Shown here: positions 35,346 to 43,478 of the stretch, piece after piece
How positions within the stretch are numbered: the first letter of the stretch is position 1
How the letters are laid out: every line of letters starts with the position of its first letter
Assembly: GCF_001665625.1 (NCBI RefSeq)
Contig: NZ_LZSY01000044.1
Location: 1-64,000, forward strand
Source: Mycolicibacterium peregrinum
GTDB lineage: Bacteria > Actinomycetota > Actinomycetes > Mycobacteriales > Mycobacteriaceae
Length of the DNA stretch: 64,000 nt
Direction: 5' to 3'
The notes under the pieces: generated by a model
What the model was told of the DNA's origin: nothing
What the model saw: only the letters and a program-made list of their open reading frames with translations
Databases searched by the model: none
Translations under genes and position numbers: made by a program

Positions 35346-35369
35346 CCCGGGTGGCTCGACACCGGCGTG

Positions 35370-35383
35370 CCGAACATGTTCTA
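35370..35383. promoter_or_regulatory. KstR-like operator before the hotdog thioesterase
   Basis: CCGAACATGTTCTA fits the KstR consensus TNNAACNNGTTNNA except for the first base, and contains the perfect palindrome GAACATGTTC (35372-35381). It lies eight bases before ATG 35392 and about 25 bases upstream of the TPR -10 element, so one site could serve both divergent genes. Confidence 0.5.
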
Positions 35384-35391
35384 GTGCTGGG

Positions 35392-36021
35392 ATGCCGGGT
35401 TACACGCACGTCGAAGGTCTCAGTTCCGCGGACGTGCAGCGTCTGCGGGAGGTGTGGTCACCGCTGGCCGACTCGGTGCGTGCGCTCATCGATGCCTCGA
35501 TCCGCTCGGAGGTGGATGCCGAGGAGGTCGCCGCGGTACGGGCCGAGATCGACGACGCGACCGCGCGCCTGCAGGCCAAACAGATCGACGGTCCCTTCGG
35601 TGTGCGCTTCACGTCCGATGGTGACCGGATGCCGTGGGGCAACCCGGCGATCGGCATCCGCAACCCGATCGCCCCGCCGCTGGTGATGGTCAAGGAGCCC
35701 GACGGCGGGGTACGAACCGACTTTCACCTCGGCGCGCCCTATGAAGGGCCGCCTGGCCACGTGCACGGCGGCATGGTGGCGATGGTGCTCGATCATGTGC
35801 TGGGGGAGGTGGCTGCCAGCGACTCCGATCGTCCGCGATTCACCGGAACCCTGACCATCCGGTATCTGCGGGCCACCCCGTTGGGTGATCTGCACGCCGA
35901 GGGGCGGATCACCCGCACGGACGGCATCAAAGCGTTTGCCTCCGGCCATGTTTCCGATGCTGAAGGAATCACCGCCGAGGCCGAAGGAGTGTTCATCCTG
36001 CCGAAATGGGCGCGCAGCTAG
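35392..36021 (+). CDS. PaaI-type hotdog acyl-CoA thioesterase
   Basis: A 209-residue protein with a C-terminal hotdog domain. The characteristic PGHVHGGMVAMVLDHVLGEVA segment (residues 121-142) provides the HGG and Asp residues used by PaaI/4HBT thioesterases to hydrolyse acyl-CoA. An N-terminal helical extension of about 90 residues (DSVRALIDASIRSEVDAEEV) is larger than usual. The KstR-like site just upstream suggests a role in sterol or branched-lipid breakdown, perhaps releasing CoA. Its stop overlaps the convergent FUSC gene by four bases. Confidence 0.82.
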   Translation: MPGYTHVEGLSSADVQRLREVWSPLADSVRALIDASIRSEVDAEEVAAVRAEIDDATARLQAKQIDGPFGVRFTSDGDRMPWGNPAIGIRNPIAPPLVMVKEPDGGVRTDFHLGAPYEGPPGHVHGGMVAMVLDHVLGEVAASDSDRPRFTGTLTIRYLRATPLGDLHAEGRITRTDGIKAFASGHVSDAEGITAEAEGVFILPKWARS

Positions 36022-38039
36022 CGCGTATCACCCGCGGGTTCCACCCGGTCGATCGCGATCTCCTGCAGACTTCGGGTGATCGTGCTCAGTTCGCCGATCA
36101 GGATGCGCGCCGCACCGTTGTCGGCGGACAGCGTCGAAGCCACGTTGTGAACCCGTCGCAGTGCGGTGGACAGTTCGGCGGTGTCGAGGCTCCAGGGCAC
36201 CGCGGGGCTCGGCGGCGCGCCGCGCAGTGCCTCGACGTAATCGTCCACCGCAGCGATGAACTCGCCGTGCAGGGCGGACGAAGGGTGCGTCGGCAGGCTG
36301 TTCTCCAGGGTGGTGCAGGCGCTGGTCACCGAATTCAGTGCGGTGCGGTAGGACCGCAGCCAACGCCGCAGGACCGGCGGCTCCAGGCTGGTGGCGCCCC
36401 ACGCGGCCTCGAATGCGGCGCGGGCCCGGAAGGCCCGTTGCCAGGCCGCCGACAGGATCTCTGCCGGGTGGTCGATTTCGTGCACGAATGCCTTGATCAC
36501 CAGTGCGGCGTAGTCGATCTCGGTCATCAGCAGTTCCCCGGCGCGTTGGCGTAACCGGATGAGGGCGTGGTCGGGCAGGGCCACGTGGGCCATCACGGCC
36601 AGGGCGCCGCCGATCATCACGGCGAACAGTCGGTCCGTGTTGCCCGACCACGGCGCGGACGCGCTCACGCCGACCGCGAACATGACGATCGCGCCCACGG
36701 CCGCGCCGACCGCGAGATAACCGAACTGCGCGACGCCGTAGGCCAGTCCGACGAAAACCAGCGCGCACACGGCCGAACCGATCGGCCCGGGCTGCCACAC
36801 GAACGTGAGGATCGAGGCGACGATGATGCCGACGCCGAGGCCGGCCATGCGCCCGGCGCACCGGGTGTAGGTGTGCGCCGTTTCCGGCCGCAGTACCACC
36901 ACGGCGGTCAGTGGCATCCAGTAGCCGTGCTCCAGCCCGCCGTAGCGGGCCGCAGCAACCGCCAGCGCGGTGGTCACCGACAGCCGGATGGCGTGGCGCA
37001 GGATCGGCGAGGTCCAGGTCAGGTGTGATCGGACCACGGCGGGCGCCGAGGCCAGCGAGCCGATCAGGTCGGGCCGGTGCAGCTGCCCGAATCTCAGCAC
37101 CGCGGCCTCGCGCAGCTGTTCGCAGAAGCGTTGTGCCAGCGCCGCTTCTGGCCCGGTGACGGCGGCGGCTGCGGTGTGGACGCGGACCAGTGCGTGCTCG
37201 GCATCGCGGCGCGCGGTGTGTCCGTGGTCGGCGATCGCGTCGAGCAGCACCGCGGCGGCGGTCAGCAACTGGGGGAGTCCGCTGTCACCTGGGTTCTCGT
37301 CATCGGTGGAGGTGTCGCGGTCCGCGGTGGAACGCAACGAGGCGAGGGTGCCGGCGAGGCGCTCCGGGAGCCGATAGCCGCCGTGGTAGGCGCGTGGCCG
37401 TTGACTCACCTGGCTGTCGGCGAACACCTCGCGCAACCACGTGAGCGGGGCGTCGTCGACGGCCGCGGTGCAGTCGGCGGCGACGTTGCGAGCGTCACCG
37501 GCCAACGACTGGTACGCCCGGGTGAGTCCGTCGCGCTGGGCGCGCCAGCGTCGGGGCGGCCATACCGCGATGAGCGCGGCCTGGACCACTCCGGCGACGA
37601 TGACCAGAACAGGTGCCAGCAGTGACTGGCCCAATGTCGGTGCGACCGGCGGCGCCAGCACCAGCAGTGCGCTGGCCGCCGAGGCCACCAGCCCCGCGTT
37701 GGCTCCGAGTGACCACTGCATGCCCGCGGCGAAACACCACAGCGCAACCACCGCGATGAAGACGGGGCTGTACCCCCCGGCCAGGGTGCCCAGCAGTACT
37801 GCGATGGCCAGTTCGATCGAGCCGGTCACCACCAGCGGGACCCGGCCCCCGGGGCTGCGTTGCAGCGCGATGGCACTCGCGATCACGCCGCCGCCCAGCG
37901 TCCACATCGCTGTCGCGCCGGAACCCCACGCCAGGGCGACCCCAGTCACCGCCAGGACGCCGATCAGGCTTCGGGCCACCGCACCGGCGTCGGGGGTGTT
38001 GAGCCGGAGTGCGTCGGCTGCCTGTCCACCCGTGTGCAC
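36018..38039 (-). CDS. FUSC-family (aromatic-acid exporter-like) membrane protein
   Basis: A 673-residue membrane protein with two groups of about six helices (residues 20-145 and 370-480), separated and followed by large helical cytosolic regions. The second group includes GYWMPLTAVVVLRPETAHTYTRCAGRMAGLGVG, the FUSC signature shared with AaeB and YccS. Such proteins are thought to export aromatic or other small acids. GTG 38039 (VHTGGQAAD) was chosen; the frame extends to ATG 38138, which would overlap the divergent gene. Substrate unknown. Confidence 0.8.
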   Translation of the reverse strand: MHTGGQAADALRLNTPDAGAVARSLIGVLAVTGVALAWGSGATAMWTLGGGVIASAIALQRSPGGRVPLVVTGSIELAIAVLLGTLAGGYSPVFIAVVALWCFAAGMQWSLGANAGLVASAASALLVLAPPVAPTLGQSLLAPVLVIVAGVVQAALIAVWPPRRWRAQRDGLTRAYQSLAGDARNVAADCTAAVDDAPLTWLREVFADSQVSQRPRAYHGGYRLPERLAGTLASLRSTADRDTSTDDENPGDSGLPQLLTAAAVLLDAIADHGHTARRDAEHALVRVHTAAAAVTGPEAALAQRFCEQLREAAVLRFGQLHRPDLIGSLASAPAVVRSHLTWTSPILRHAIRLSVTTALAVAAARYGGLEHGYWMPLTAVVVLRPETAHTYTRCAGRMAGLGVGIIVASILTFVWQPGPIGSAVCALVFVGLAYGVAQFGYLAVGAAVGAIVMFAVGVSASAPWSGNTDRLFAVMIGGALAVMAHVALPDHALIRLRQRAGELLMTEIDYAALVIKAFVHEIDHPAEILSAAWQRAFRARAAFEAAWGATSLEPPVLRRWLRSYRTALNSVTSACTTLENSLPTHPSSALHGEFIAAVDDYVEALRGAPPSPAVPWSLDTAELSTALRRVHNVASTLSADNGAARILIGELSTITRSLQEIAIDRVEPAGDTR

Positions 38040-38124
38040 CCCACCATTCTCACTCGCGACGGGCTGCCGGTGGCACATCCGCCCGCGCGTGGCGCGGATC
38101 GGTCCGCCGGTAGGTTCTCCGTCT

Positions 38125-38865
38125 GTGGAGAAAGTCATCGTTCTGCTACGGGCCCCGCAATCGGATCAGCAGTGGTGTGAGCGGCTGCGAACTACCGTCG
38201 CCGGTCAGTTGCTGGCGCTCGGGTTGCCCGGCCTGACGATCAACGTCCGCGACGACGCAGTGCGGGATTCGTTGATGACACTGACCACGCTGGACCCTCC
38301 GGTGGTCGCGGTGGTCAGTCTGTGGGCCCGGCAGTATTACGGCGAGCAGATTTCTGAGGCGCTGGAAGTGCTTGCTGCCGAATGTGATTCACTCGCCGCC
38401 TACCTGGTGACCGAATCGGTCCCGATGCCTGCGCCGCCGACCGGGGTGGGTGAGCGCACCGACGGTCTGGCCAATATCGCGCTGCTGCGCCGGCCCGCCG
38501 ACCTCGATCAGGCCACCTGGCTGCACCGCTGGCACGTCGACCACACCGCGGTGGCCATCGAAACCCAGGACACCTTCGGCTACACCCAGAACACCGTCGT
38601 GCGTGCCCTCACCGAGGGCGCCCCGGCGATCGACGGCATCGTGGAGGAACTGTTCCGGCAGCAGGCCGTGTCGGATCTGCACGCGTTCTTCGGCGCCGCC
38701 GACGACGACGATCTGGCCGATCGGATGCGCCGCATGGTCGCCAGCACCGATGCGTTCGGCGCCAGTAGCAACATCGACACCGTGCCGACCAGTCGGTACG
38801 TCTACTCCAGCCCGTTCGTCGGCTCACCGGACCCGGCCGACAAGAGTGGAACGTGTTCTAGTTAG
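38125..38865 (+). CDS. EthD-like dimeric alpha+beta barrel protein
   Basis: A 246-residue protein with two ferredoxin-like halves. The second half has ADLDQATWLHRWHVDHTAVAIETQDTFGYTQN, typical of EthD-domain proteins in mycobacteria, where small acids or aromatics are thought to bind. GTG 38125 is preceded by TAGGTT (38111-38116) with eight bases between, a leaderless arrangement. The gene is divergent from the FUSC exporter, and its last codons overlap the KstR-like site serving the enoyl-CoA hydratase, 36 bases further. Function not assigned. Confidence 0.65.
   Translation: MEKVIVLLRAPQSDQQWCERLRTTVAGQLLALGLPGLTINVRDDAVRDSLMTLTTLDPPVVAVVSLWARQYYGEQISEALEVLAAECDSLAAYLVTESVPMPAPPTGVGERTDGLANIALLRRPADLDQATWLHRWHVDHTAVAIETQDTFGYTQNTVVRALTEGAPAIDGIVEELFRQQAVSDLHAFFGAADDDDLADRMRRMVASTDAFGASSNIDTVPTSRYVYSSPFVGSPDPADKSGTCSS
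38847..38860 (+). promoter_or_regulatory. KstR-like operator before the enoyl-CoA hydratase
   Basis: TGGAACGTGTTCTA matches TNNAACNNGTTNNA at every specified base. It sits 42 bases before ATG 38902, overlapping the 3' end of the EthD-like gene, the position expected for a repressor at the hydratase promoter. Confidence 0.65.
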
Positions 38866-38901
38866 GCTGCAGCGGCCACGGCGCGACGCGAGGAGACAGA
38901 G

Positions 38902-39657
38902 ATGACCCTGCTGATCGAGGACAACAACCGGGTCCGCACGCTGACCCTCAACCGCCCCGACGCGCTCAATGCCTTCAACGAGGCGCTGTACGACGCGACG
39001 ACCGTTGCCCTGCGTGCGGCGGCCGAGGATCCCGACGTCGCAGTGGTGCTGTTGACGGGCGCCGGCCGGGGATTCAGTGCGGGCAACGACCTCGTCGAGA
39101 TGCAGGAGCGCATCACCAACCCGGAATCCACCCCGGGCGAGCACGGGTTCTACGGGATGCTCGAGGTTCTCGCGGATTTCCCGAAGCCGTTGATCTGTGC
39201 GGTGAACGGGGTAGGCGTGGGTATCGGCGCCACCATCCTCGGGTTCGCCGACCTCGTGTTCATGTCGTCGGCGGCGCGGCTGAAGTGCCCGTTCACCAGC
39301 CTGGGTGTGGCGCCCGAGGCGGCCTCCTCGTATCTGATGCCCCGACTGCTCGGCAGGCAGAATGCCGCGTGGCTGCTGATGTCCTCGGAGTGGGTGAGCG
39401 CCACCGAGGCCCGCGAGATGGGTCTGGTGTGGAAGGTCTGCGAGCCCGACGCGCTGTTGACCGAGGCTCGGAAACACGCCGAAACCCTGTCGGCCAAGCC
39501 TATTTCGAGCCTGGTGGCCGTCAAGCAGGCCATGGTGGCTCCGATCCGCGACCAGATCGCGGCGGCCGTGGAGCGCGAGAAGGCGTTGTTCGTCGAACTG
39601 GTGGGTGCGGCGGCCAACGTCGACGCGCTGGCTCAGTTCGCCGACCGCAAGCGCTAG
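38902..39657 (+). CDS. Enoyl-CoA hydratase/isomerase family protein
   Basis: A 251-residue crotonase-fold enzyme that hydrates or isomerises an unsaturated acyl-CoA. The oxyanion-hole segments are GAGRGFSAGNDL (residues 53-64) and NGVGVGIGATI, and a glutamate candidate is in GVAPEAASSYLMP. The KstR-like operator upstream points to steroid side-chain or ring breakdown. ATG 38902 follows AGGAGA by six bases. Its stop overlaps the convergent bfd gene by four bases. Specificity among the many mycobacterial EchA paralogues is not determined. Confidence 0.88.
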   Translation: MTLLIEDNNRVRTLTLNRPDALNAFNEALYDATTVALRAAAEDPDVAVVLLTGAGRGFSAGNDLVEMQERITNPESTPGEHGFYGMLEVLADFPKPLICAVNGVGVGIGATILGFADLVFMSSAARLKCPFTSLGVAPEAASSYLMPRLLGRQNAAWLLMSSEWVSATEAREMGLVWKVCEPDALLTEARKHAETLSAKPISSLVAVKQAMVAPIRDQIAAAVEREKALFVELVGAAANVDALAQFADRKR

Positions 39658-39869
39658 TGGGTGGCCCGTGACGGGCAACCGTTGAACTGGGTGGGGCACC
39701 CCTCGGCCGCCTGATGGGCGGCGATGATGGCGCGGATGGTGCGTCGGCACCGGCCGCAGTCTGCACCGGCGCCGCACGCCTCGGCCACCTCTTTCGAGGT
39801 GGTGGCGCCGGACTCGATGATCTCGTTGACGACCTGACTGGTCGCCCCGGTACACAGGCAGACGAACAT
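39654..39869 (-). CDS. bfd: Bacterioferritin-associated ferredoxin
   Basis: A 71-residue (2Fe-2S) ferredoxin that delivers electrons to bacterioferritin to release stored iron. Cysteines Cys4 and Cys6 (FVCLCTG) and the pair in CGAGADCGRC match the Bfd ligand pattern. There are two further cysteines in the short tail (EGCPTQFNGC), which are unusual for Bfd and may bind another metal or form a disulfide. ATG 39869 overlaps the stop of the upstream gene by one base (TGATG), so translation is coupled. bfrA lies divergently 0.9 kb away. Confidence 0.9.
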   Translation of the reverse strand: MFVCLCTGATSQVVNEIIESGATTSKEVAEACGAGADCGRCRRTIRAIIAAHQAAEGCPTQFNGCPSRATH

Positions 39870-40504
39870 CAGTCGTCCTGCTCGTCGACGTTCATGATGT
39901 GGGCCAACTTGCCCACGAACAGGCTGGGGTAGGCACCGAAACCCGCCGTGGTCATCCACTCGGCCGCCGCATCCGGATGGTCGATCCATTGCCGGGCGCT
40001 GATCTCGTCGGCGACCTCCTGCAGGATCATCACTTCCTGGCCGTCGTCGAGTGCCTGGTAGACCCAGATCTTGCGGATGCCGCCCTGCTCGAAGCGCTCG
40101 AGGCCGTCGTGCACCTTGCGCATCAAGGTGGGTACGTCGTCGACGGTGGCCACCGCACCCACGATCACCCCGGCCACGTGGCCCTGCGGCGACGGGCCGG
40201 TCAGGTCGATCTTCTCCACCACTTCGCCGCCGAATATCGGCGGAATATCTTCGACGCCGGAAATATCGAACCACTCGAAAATTGCGGGTGAACGCAGTAC
40301 GTCGCGGATGGACCGCGCATGCCGAATGCCGATTGTCACCAATACCCGGCCCGGCTCCCAAATTGATTTGTAAAGCACGACATGATGCGCGCCGATCGAC
40401 AATAGTCCCGAGCGATGTTTCCGCATCCATTTCCACATTTCGTCGACGTCGTCGACGCGGAAATCGCAGGACAGAATGAGCGAGTGTAAATCGTACTCAC
40501 TCAT
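39869..40504 (-). CDS. Rv1874-like conserved protein coupled to Bfd
   Basis: A 211-residue soluble protein of unknown function with possible tandem alpha/beta halves: YDLHSLILSCDFRVDDVDEM, HVVLYKSIWEPGRVLVTIGI, SPQGHVAGVIVGAVATVDDV and GQEVMILQEVADEISARQW. It has no recognisable heme or iron motif. It corresponds in place to Rv1874, near bfrA (Rv1876). The IdeR-like box 37 bases upstream and the TGATG junction with bfd point to iron storage or mobilisation. AAAGG about eleven bases before ATG 40504 is the likely ribosome site. Confidence 0.75.
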   Translation of the reverse strand: MSEYDLHSLILSCDFRVDDVDEMWKWMRKHRSGLLSIGAHHVVLYKSIWEPGRVLVTIGIRHARSIRDVLRSPAIFEWFDISGVEDIPPIFGGEVVEKIDLTGPSPQGHVAGVIVGAVATVDDVPTLMRKVHDGLERFEQGGIRKIWVYQALDDGQEVMILQEVADEISARQWIDHPDAAAEWMTTAGFGAYPSLFVGKLAHIMNVDEQDD

Positions 40505-40540
40505 TTGTTGCCGACCTTTCTTTCGGGGCGCGATGGCAGA

Positions 40541-40559
40541 TTAGCGCAGTCTAACCTTA
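40541..40559. promoter_or_regulatory. IdeR-like iron box between bfd operon and bfrA
   Basis: TTAGCGCAGTCTAACCTTA matches 14 of 19 positions of the iron box TTAGGTTAGGCTAACCTAA, and the right half CTAACC is complete. It lies in the 242-bp divergent region, 37 bases before the Rv1874-like ATG and 188 before bfrA. In mycobacteria iron-bound IdeR represses uptake genes and activates bfrA from upstream boxes. Confidence 0.6.
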
Positions 40560-40658
40560 GTTAGGACAGCCAGTCCACTCCTCGTGGCCACGCTTGAGGC
40601 TCGGTGCCCCCGTGGGTCCGGAAGCGTCGCACGAACACGCCGAATTGGTCGTTAATCA

Positions 40659-40689
40659 TTGCGTCACACCGTGCTTCCTGGACTAGATT
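40659..40689 (+). promoter_or_regulatory. Candidate sigma-A promoter of bfrA
   Basis: TTGCGT (40659-40664) and TAGATT (40684-40689) form a -35/-10 pair with a 19-base spacer, giving a leader of about 50 bases to ATG 40747. The spacer is longer than ideal. Nothing else was recognised in the rest of this 242-bp gap apart from the iron box. Confidence 0.4.
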
Positions 40690-40746
40690 GGATGTGCACG
40701 GCAAACGGCAACACTTGACCAGCCCTCAAGGTGCTTAGGAGTGACG

Positions 40747-41226
40747 ATGCAAGGCGATCCAGATGTTCTGAAATTGCTCAACGAGCAATTGACGAGCGAA
40801 CTCACTGCGATTAACCAATATTTCTTGCACTCGAAGATGCAAGATAATTGGGGATTTACCGAACTGGCCGAACATACCCGTTCCGAGTCTTTCGAAGAGA
40901 TGCGGCACGCGGAGACCATCACCGACCGAATCCTGCTCCTCGACGGCTTGCCCAACTATCAGCGACTCTTTTCGCTGCGCGTGGGGCAGACACTTCGGGA
41001 ACAGTTCGAGGCCGATCTTGCGATCGAGTACGAGGTGGTTGCCCGCCTCAAGCCCGGGATCATCATGTGCCGCGAAAAGCAGGACGCGACGTCGGCGCGG
41101 ATCCTGGAAACGATCCTGGCGGACGAGGAAGGGCACATCGACTACCTGGAAACCCAGCTCGAGTTGATGGAGAAGCTGGGTGACGCGCTCTACGCAGCGC
41201 AGTGCGTCTCCCGCCCGCCCCAATAA
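40747..41226 (+). CDS. bfrA: Bacterioferritin BfrA
   Basis: A 159-residue heme-containing ferritin that oxidises Fe(II) and stores iron in a 24-subunit shell. Ferroxidase ligands are in place: Glu18, Tyr25, Glu51, His54, and the later ADEEGHIDYLETQ segment with Glu127 and His130. Met52, the heme ligand, is present in EEMRHAE. ATG 40747 (MQGDPDVL) follows AGGAG (40737-40741) by five bases; an upstream in-frame GTG at 40741 overlaps that site. The gene is divergent from the Rv1874-like/bfd pair and ends in a strong terminator. IdeR control is inferred from the iron box. Confidence 0.96.
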   Translation: MQGDPDVLKLLNEQLTSELTAINQYFLHSKMQDNWGFTELAEHTRSESFEEMRHAETITDRILLLDGLPNYQRLFSLRVGQTLREQFEADLAIEYEVVARLKPGIIMCREKQDATSARILETILADEEGHIDYLETQLELMEKLGDALYAAQCVSRPPQ

Positions 41227-41254
41227 GCTCGGGCAGCTCGGTCCGTTTCAATCC

Positions 41255-41301
41255 AAGCCGCCCTGGGTAGCCGGTGAACCGCCGGCTGTTCGGGGCGGCT
41301 T
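41255..41301 (+). terminator. Branched intrinsic terminator after bfrA
   Basis: An outer stem AAGCCGCCC (41255-41263) pairs with GGGCGGCTT (41293-41301). It encloses an inner stem AGCCGG/CCGGCT (41269-41286). The sequence continues TTGTTCGT, a weak U-rich tail. It lies 28 bases past the bfrA stop and insulates the MFS pump gene. Confidence 0.8.
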
Positions 41302-41373
41302 TGTTCGTGCTGTAACTTTCATAGCCTATCTAACGATATCGCTGGTGAACCGGCAGGCCGGCGAAAGGAAGTT

Positions 41374-43437
41374 ATGACCACCCCGACAACATCCACCGGC
41401 GAGCAGCCGACCGGCGCCCCGATCCTGAGCGTGCGCAGGCGCAACCTGGTGTTCGTTGCCGTCATGCTCGGAATGCTGCTCGCCTCGCTCAACCAGACAA
41501 TCGTCGCCACCGCGCTGCCCACTGTCGTGGCGGACCTCGGCGGTGCGGGCCATCAGGCGTGGGTGGTGACCAGCTATCTCCTGGCCTCCACCGTCGTCAC
41601 CGCCGTCGTCGGGAAGGTCGGCGACATCTTCGGCCGAAAAGTGGTGTACCAGGCGGCGGTCCTGTGTTTTCTGATCGGATCGGTCCTCAGCGGACTGTCG
41701 GGATCGATGGCCATGCTGGTGGCCGCGCGGGCGCTGCAGGGGATCGGCGGCGGCGCGATCATGGTGACGTCCTCGGCACTGATCGCCGAGGTCATCCCAT
41801 TGCGGGACCGCGGGCGCTACCAGGGTGCGCTGGGTGCGGTCTTCGGTGTCACCACCGTTGCCGGCCCGCTGCTGGGCGGCTTCGTCACCGATCACCTCGG
41901 CTGGCGGTGGGCGTTCTGGCTCAGCATCCCGGTGGGCGTCGTCGTGCTGATCGTCGCGGCCGCCACGATCCCGGCAGTGGCGTCCCGTGGTGCGCGCCCG
42001 GTGATCGACTACGCCGGAATCGTGTGGGTCGGAATCGGGGCATCCGGTCTCACGCTGGCCACCAGCCTGGGCGGCGAACTCGCGTGGACCTCGCCGACCA
42101 TCATCGGGCTGGTCATCGGTTCTGTCCTGGCGCTGGCGATGTTCGTCCGGGCGGAAACCCGGGCGGTCGAACCGATTCTGCCGATGCGGCTGTTCCGCAA
42201 TCCGGTGTTCACCATGTGCTGCGTGCTGTCGCTGGTCGTCGGCTTCGCCATGCTGGGCGCCCTGACGTTCATGCCCACCTTCATGCAGTTCGTCGACGGC
42301 GTATCGCCGTCCGAATCCGGGCTGCGCACCATGCCCATGGTCATCGGGCTGCTCGTCACCTCGACCGTCAGCGGCAGTCTGGTGGGCCGCACCGGCCGGT
42401 ACAAGATCTACCCGATCGCCGGCACGGCGATCATGCTCGTCGGCTTCGTGCTGCTGTCGCGCATGAATGCCGCGACACCGATTCCGATCCAGTCGCTCTA
42501 TCTACTCATCCTGGGCGCCGGCATCGGCATGTGTATGCAGGTGCTCGTCCTCATCGTCCAGAACACCTCCGATTTCAGCGATCTGGGCGTGGCGACCTCG
42601 GGGGTGACGTTCTTCCGGACCATCGGCAGTTCGTTCGGTGCGGCGATCTTCGGTTCGTTGTTCGTCGGCTTCCTGTCGGATCGCCTGCCCGGTGCACTGG
42701 CTGCCAGCGGTGCGCCGGCGGTGGCGGGTGCTTCACCCAAGGCGCTGCACGAACTGCCACCCGAGGTCGCCGCCCCGATCGTCAACGCCTATGCCGACGC
42801 GCTGGACCTGGTGTTCCTCTGTGCCGCACCGGTGGCGCTGATCGGCCTGATCGTGGCGCTGTTCCTCAAGGAGGTGCCCCTGCTGGAGGCCGAGGCGACC
42901 ATGGCGGCGGATCTCGGCGAGGGCTTCGGCATGCCGAGCTCGGAATCGGCGGACCAGGTGCTCGAAACCGTGGTCAGCCGGCTGATGCGCAGTTCACCTG
43001 AGATCCGGTTGCGAAATGTGGCCGGAGGGCCGGGGTGCGAGCTGGATGTCGCGGGGTTGTGGGCGCTGCTCAAGATCTACCGACACGGTCAGGTGTTCGG
43101 CTCGGCTCGCCTGACCGAGATCGCCGACCGCCTGGTTGTGCCCTTCGAAGTGCTCGAGCCGACCTTCAACCGGTTGGTGCAGGACGGCTATGTGCTGCGT
43201 ACCGGGGACAATCTGTGGCTGACCCAGGCCGGGGTGCGGCAGGTCGAGGGTGTCTCGGCGGCGCTGGTGGGTCGGATCGTCGACAAACTGGGGGAGTCGT
43301 CGACGTACGAGGGCCGCCCGGACCGGGCCCAGGTCGAGGCCGCGCTCGAGCGCATCGCGCACCGGATTGTGGTGCAGCGGGACTGGGGAGACGACGACCG
43401 CGCCACCGAGCTGACCGGCTCGGGAACCAAAAACTAG
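41374..43437 (+). CDS. DHA2-type MFS efflux pump with cytosolic winged-helix tail (Rv1877-like)
   Basis: A 687-residue transporter with fourteen predicted helices (residues 25-520), of the EmrB/QacA drug:proton antiporter family. It has LNQTIVATALPTVVADLGG in helix 1, GKVGDIFGRK (motif A) and GALGAVFGVTTVAGPLLGGF (motif C, antiporter-specific). From about residue 555 the protein continues with a winged-helix domain (LTEIADRLVVPFEVLEPTFNRL and GYVLRTGDNLWLTQAGV), like a MarR-type DNA- or ligand-binding domain. The same length is recalled for Rv1877. ATG 41374 follows AAGGAA (41365-41370). Substrate unknown. Confidence 0.88.
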   Translation: MTTPTTSTGEQPTGAPILSVRRRNLVFVAVMLGMLLASLNQTIVATALPTVVADLGGAGHQAWVVTSYLLASTVVTAVVGKVGDIFGRKVVYQAAVLCFLIGSVLSGLSGSMAMLVAARALQGIGGGAIMVTSSALIAEVIPLRDRGRYQGALGAVFGVTTVAGPLLGGFVTDHLGWRWAFWLSIPVGVVVLIVAAATIPAVASRGARPVIDYAGIVWVGIGASGLTLATSLGGELAWTSPTIIGLVIGSVLALAMFVRAETRAVEPILPMRLFRNPVFTMCCVLSLVVGFAMLGALTFMPTFMQFVDGVSPSESGLRTMPMVIGLLVTSTVSGSLVGRTGRYKIYPIAGTAIMLVGFVLLSRMNAATPIPIQSLYLLILGAGIGMCMQVLVLIVQNTSDFSDLGVATSGVTFFRTIGSSFGAAIFGSLFVGFLSDRLPGALAASGAPAVAGASPKALHELPPEVAAPIVNAYADALDLVFLCAAPVALIGLIVALFLKEVPLLEAEATMAADLGEGFGMPSSESADQVLETVVSRLMRSSPEIRLRNVAGGPGCELDVAGLWALLKIYRHGQVFGSARLTEIADRLVVPFEVLEPTFNRLVQDGYVLRTGDNLWLTQAGVRQVEGVSAALVGRIVDKLGESSTYEGRPDRAQVEAALERIAHRIVVQRDWGDDDRATELTGSGTKN

Positions 43438-43448
43438 AACTTGTTCCA
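43435..43448 (+). promoter_or_regulatory. KstR-like operator before the CMD-family gene
   Basis: TAGAACTTGTTCCA matches every specified base of TNNAACNNGTTNNA. It overlaps the MFS stop codon and lies 31 bases before ATG 43479. It is the third such site within 8 kb. Confidence 0.65.
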
Positions 43449-43478
43449 GAACTCCCGGAATCTGCGTACGATTCGGCC

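Noticed and set aside
35372..35381. GAACATGTTC read as a LexA SOS box
   Set aside because: Mycobacterial SOS boxes have GAAC-N4-GTTC; here the spacer is two bases, which fits KstR instead.
40556..40574. Second overlapping IdeR box
   Set aside because: Only 10 of 19 positions match; not counted as a separate site.
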